A stretch of 15,370 nt of DNA from the NCBI GenBank assembly GCA_964557545.1, contig CAZLAK010000037.1, positions 1 to 15,370 on the forward strand. The letters run 5' to 3'. This document shows, in pieces, positions 13,698 to 15,370 of the stretch (positions within the stretch are counted from its first letter, which is position 1; the number at the start of each line of letters is the position of its first letter). The notes beneath the pieces are model-generated. The model ran no database searches and was not told where the DNA came from. It saw nothing but the letters and a program-made list of their open reading frames with translations. The stretch is from CAZLAK01 sp964557545 (GTDB lineage Bacteria; Bacillota; Desulfotomaculia; Desulfotomaculales; Pelotomaculaceae). Made by a program: the position numbers and the translations under genes.

Positions 13698-14761
13698 GCA
13701 GCGGCACCCCCTCTGTACAGCTCTTTAATCTGCTCCAAAATTTCCCTTGCTGTTGGGATCATACCGCCCATACGGCCGTAACCGTATACCGGTGCCCTAC
13801 CGTTAACCGCTAATTTTACATCTTCTACCATTTGGCCGGCATTCAATTCCACTGTCAAAAAACACTTAGCATTTGTGCAGTGTTTTTCTATAAAACGCGC
13901 AGGAAACGGCCACAGGGTTATAGGCCTGATAAGCCCGGCAGGTATGCCTTCAAGACGCGCCCTTTCTACTGCCGCCATAGATATGCGGGAAGCTGTGCCA
14001 AAAGCCACCACTAAAATCTCGGCCCCTTCCAGCATGTACCCGCTGCAGACCTGTTCGGCTTCCACAATGCGTGCGTACTTTTCCTGCAGGCGCCTGTTTA
14101 CCCCTTCCAGTTCTTCAGGTATAACGTAGCAAGAATTTATTACATTTCTGCCCGTGTGATCTATACGGCCTGTTGCTGCCCAAGGCTTGGGCGGTACTTC
14201 AACATCCGTATCTTCTGATAACTCCACCGGCTCCATCATTTGGCCCATTATACCGTCGGCCATGACCATAACAGGATTTCTGTAACGGTCGGCTAGGTCG
14301 AAAGCCCACCTCATCATGTCGTAGAGCTCCTGTACAGAACTAGGAGCCAGGACGATAAGCCGGTAGTCCCCGTGACCGCCTCCTTTAGTAGCCTGGAAGT
14401 AATCGGCCTGTGAAGGAGCAATGTTGCCCAAACCGGGACCACCGCGCATCATATTAACCGCGACGCAGGGAAGTTCGGCCCCCGCAAGGTAAGACAGCCC
14501 CTCTTGCATGAGGCTTATCCCCGGACCTGAGGAGGAGGTCATCACCCTAGCACCAGCAGCCGCTGCACCGTAAACCATATTGATAGAGGCTACCTCGCTT
14601 TCCGCTTGCAGGTACAGCCCGCCCACCTCCGGCAGCCTTTTGGCCAGGTAATGAGTCAGTTCGCTTTGGGGAGTTATGGGATAGCCAAAAAAATAGCGGC
14701 AGCCAGCCCTTACTGCTCCTTCTCCGATCGCTTCATTTCCCCTCATTAAAACCCTCTTCAA
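13694..14761 (-). CDS. korA: 2-oxoacid:ferredoxin oxidoreductase, alpha subunit (VorB/KorA type)
   Basis: The alpha subunit carries the pyrimidine-binding domain and the C-terminal transketolase-like domain. Seen: GNEAIGEGAVRAG (8-20), GYPITPQSEL (26-35), the conserved ESEVASINMVYGAAAAGARV block (54-73) with E54, TSSSGPGISLMQEG, and RGGPGLGNIAPSQADYFQATKGGGHGDYR. Such sequences are commonly annotated VorB (2-oxoisovalerate) or KorA (2-oxoglutarate); I cannot choose. The start is uncertain. TTG at 14761 gives the family N-terminus MKRVLMRGNEA with AGGGGGG eight bases upstream; the ATG at 14779, directly after the korD stop, adds six unconserved residues and has only GGTGA upstream. It is the second gene of korD-A-B-C and touches both neighbours. 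Confidence 0.92.
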   Translation of the reverse strand: MKRVLMRGNEAIGEGAVRAGCRYFFGYPITPQSELTHYLAKRLPEVGGLYLQAESEVASINMVYGAAAAGARVMTSSSGPGISLMQEGLSYLAGAELPCVAVNMMRGGPGLGNIAPSQADYFQATKGGGHGDYRLIVLAPSSVQELYDMMRWAFDLADRYRNPVMVMADGIMGQMMEPVELSEDTDVEVPPKPWAATGRIDHTGRNVINSCYVIPEELEGVNRRLQEKYARIVEAEQVCSGYMLEGAEILVVAFGTASRISMAAVERARLEGIPAGLIRPITLWPFPARFIEKHCTNAKCFLTVELNAGQMVEDVKLAVNGRAPVYGYGRMGGMIPTAREILEQIKELYRGGAAA

Positions 14762-14779
14762 AACATCTTCCCCCCTCAT

Positions 14780-14983
14780 TTACTTCACCACTTCAATTAC
14801 TAAATCCGGGCACATTATAGCACACAAAGCACAGCCCGTACATTTATCCGCATCCACAATCGCAGCCGGGTGGTAACCCATCTCATTAATCCGCTCAGAC
14901 ATGACAATTAATTTTCTTGGGCATGCTGTCGCACACAGTTTACATCCCTTACAGCGCTCTTCCCTGAATAGAATCTGCGGCAT
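14780..14983 (-). CDS. korD: 2-oxoacid:ferredoxin oxidoreductase, delta subunit (2[4Fe-4S] ferredoxin)
   Basis: A 67-residue ferredoxin-like subunit that passes electrons from the catalytic core to free ferredoxin. It has two complete CxxCxxCxxxCP motifs: C11, C14, C17, C21 and C48, C51, C54, C58, each followed by proline, so two [4Fe-4S] clusters are expected. The ATG start follows GGGGAGGAAAG at a suitable distance. It is the first gene of korD-korA-korB-korC-peptidase; korA starts at or just after its stop codon. The delta-first order and separate ferredoxin are typical for Kor/Vor-type complexes in anaerobic Firmicutes. A long leader with an internal terminator precedes it. Confidence 0.93.
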   Translation of the reverse strand: MPQILFREERCKGCKLCATACPRKLIVMSERINEMGYHPAAIVDADKCTGCALCAIMCPDLVIEVVK

Positions 14984-15268
14984 AACACTTTCCTCCCCTT
15001 ACACGTAAAACTTTATTTCAAAATAAAAACCCCCCGTCCCGTTATTTAGGGACGAGAGGCTCTTTCCTACAATAACTAACCCTCCTTGGCAGGCCTTTGG
15101 CATGTTATTATAATTAGGTATACTTACCCCCGCCCTCTACCCGGGCATTTTGGGGACAAATTTGGTACAATAAGCGTATTGCTTTGCTATCCCCGTTACT
15201 CTTAAAATTATTTTTAATTATATTTATTTTAGATCAGTACAGAGTTAATCAGAATAGCTTTCATTATA
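14984..15268 (-). promoter_or_regulatory. Long 5' leader of the kor operon, candidate unidentified cis-regulatory RNA
   Basis: About 285 bases without a convincing gene lie between the predicted transcription start and korD. The first 70 are AT-rich. Then come a hairpin GGGGA/TCCCC (15194-15190 with 15156-15152) enclosing a CAATA/TATTG stem, a small hairpin GCCC/GGGC (15146-15143 with 15135-15132), an SD-like AAGGAGGG (15090-15083), and the terminator at 15059-15021. The GGAGG could pair with CCTCT at the base of the terminator's 5' arm. I see no T-box signature (AGGGTGGNACCGCG) and none of the riboswitch cores I know (FMN, TPP, SAM, cobalamin, glycine, lysine). An independent small RNA of about 240 bases ending at the terminator is the alternative. 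Confidence 0.5.
15021..15059 (-). terminator. Intrinsic terminator in the kor leader (possible attenuator)
   Basis: In the minus-strand transcript CCTCTCGTCCC (15059-15049) pairs with GGGACGGGGGG (15040-15030): an eleven-pair stem with two G-U pairs and an 8-base loop, followed by five U, one A and three U. The G-U pairs form only in this direction, so it terminates leftward transcription. It lies 38 bases before korD and after a strong promoter, with no annotated gene in between, which points to attenuation rather than termination of an upstream gene. Confidence 0.75.
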
Positions 15269-15274
15269 GCCGTT

Positions 15275-15304
15275 ATTATAAGATATACATAAAATACGTG
15301 TCAA
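15275..15304 (-). promoter_or_regulatory. Sigma-A promoter of the kor operon leader
   Basis: TTGACA (15304-15299) and TATAAT (15280-15275), both perfect hexamers, are 18 bases apart, directed leftward. The expected start is near 15268. Positions 15305-15370 are AT-rich with no gene that I can support. Confidence 0.8.
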
Positions 15305-15370
15305 CAATATTTCATATTTTTCGGCATTAACTATAAATCTCAGCTAACCTTGGCTTCTAACCGCAGCCTG

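Noticed and set aside
14999..15103. A 34-codon minus-strand reading frame (ATG at 15103) running through the kor leader terminator
   Set aside because: It has no ribosome binding site before the ATG, its sequence is dictated by the terminator hairpin, and it shows no run of a single amino acid that would suggest a leader-peptide attenuator.
15060..15268. T-box riboswitch in the kor leader
   Set aside because: The layout (leader then terminator) fits, but I find no AGGGTGGNACCGCG-like T-box sequence or recognisable stem I motifs.
15060..15268. 6S RNA or signal recognition particle RNA in the kor leader
   Set aside because: The first 70 bases are AT-rich and do not pair with the 3' end as 6S RNA would, and the GGAA-tetraloop domain of SRP RNA is absent. 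Not fully excluded without a covariance search.
1..15370. CRISPR array, tRNA or rRNA genes, insertion sequences
   Set aside because: No regularly spaced repeats, no tRNA-like cloverleaf sequence and no transposase or terminal inverted repeats were seen on either strand.

Overview
This window looks like a chromosomal segment from an anaerobic, endospore-forming member of the Firmicutes (Clostridia), with a Peptococcaceae-type relative (Desulfotomaculum/Pelotomaculum-like) as my best guess. The grounds are the sporulation genes spoIIM and dacF in a conserved spoIIM-xerD-deoB-dacF order, a ferredoxin-dependent 2-oxoacid oxidoreductase operon, an FMN-riboswitch-controlled ribDEBAH operon, strong Shine-Dalgarno sites and many GTG/TTG starts. 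The genus is an inference; no rRNA is present.

Layout. Positions 1-810 hold two plus-strand genes: a GNAT-like protein (61-480) and ribosomal protein L28 (rpmB, 564-755) with its own terminator. Everything from 824 to the right end is on the minus strand, so it reads from high to low coordinates. In transcription order it contains: (i) 15304-11199, a sigma-A promoter, a roughly 285-nt leader containing an intrinsic terminator, then korD-korA-korB-korC and an M20 (PepT-like) peptidase, all nearly touching; (ii) 11153-10340, a sigma-A promoter, a BirA-like operator, bioY and a terminator; (iii) 10350-4790, spoIIM, xerD, deoB, pdp and dacF, ending at a terminator, with sporulation-type promoter candidates in front of spoIIM and dacF; (iv) 4726-824, a perfect sigma-A promoter, FMN riboswitch, terminator, then ribD-ribE-ribBA-ribH.

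How the genes work together. The rib genes form the complete riboflavin pathway from GTP and ribulose 5-phosphate, switched off by FMN. Pdp and DeoB form a nucleoside-salvage pair: nucleoside to (deoxy)ribose 1-phosphate to 5-phosphate. SpoIIM (engulfment) and DacF (forespore-side peptidoglycan carboxypeptidase) belong to sporulation, and XerD resolves chromosome dimers. BioY imports biotin under probable biotin/BirA control. KorDABC oxidises a 2-oxoacid to acyl-CoA with reduction of ferredoxin; its linkage to a peptidase hints at amino-acid or peptide catabolism.

Most genes are ordinary. The part that known families do not explain is the korDABC leader (about 15268-14984), which has the layout of an attenuator or riboswitch but which I could not assign to any known RNA class. 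The other useful observations are regulatory: sporulation-type promoters inside the spoIIM-dacF cluster, the BirA operator, and the loss or rearrangement of the usual pupG and spoIIA neighbours.
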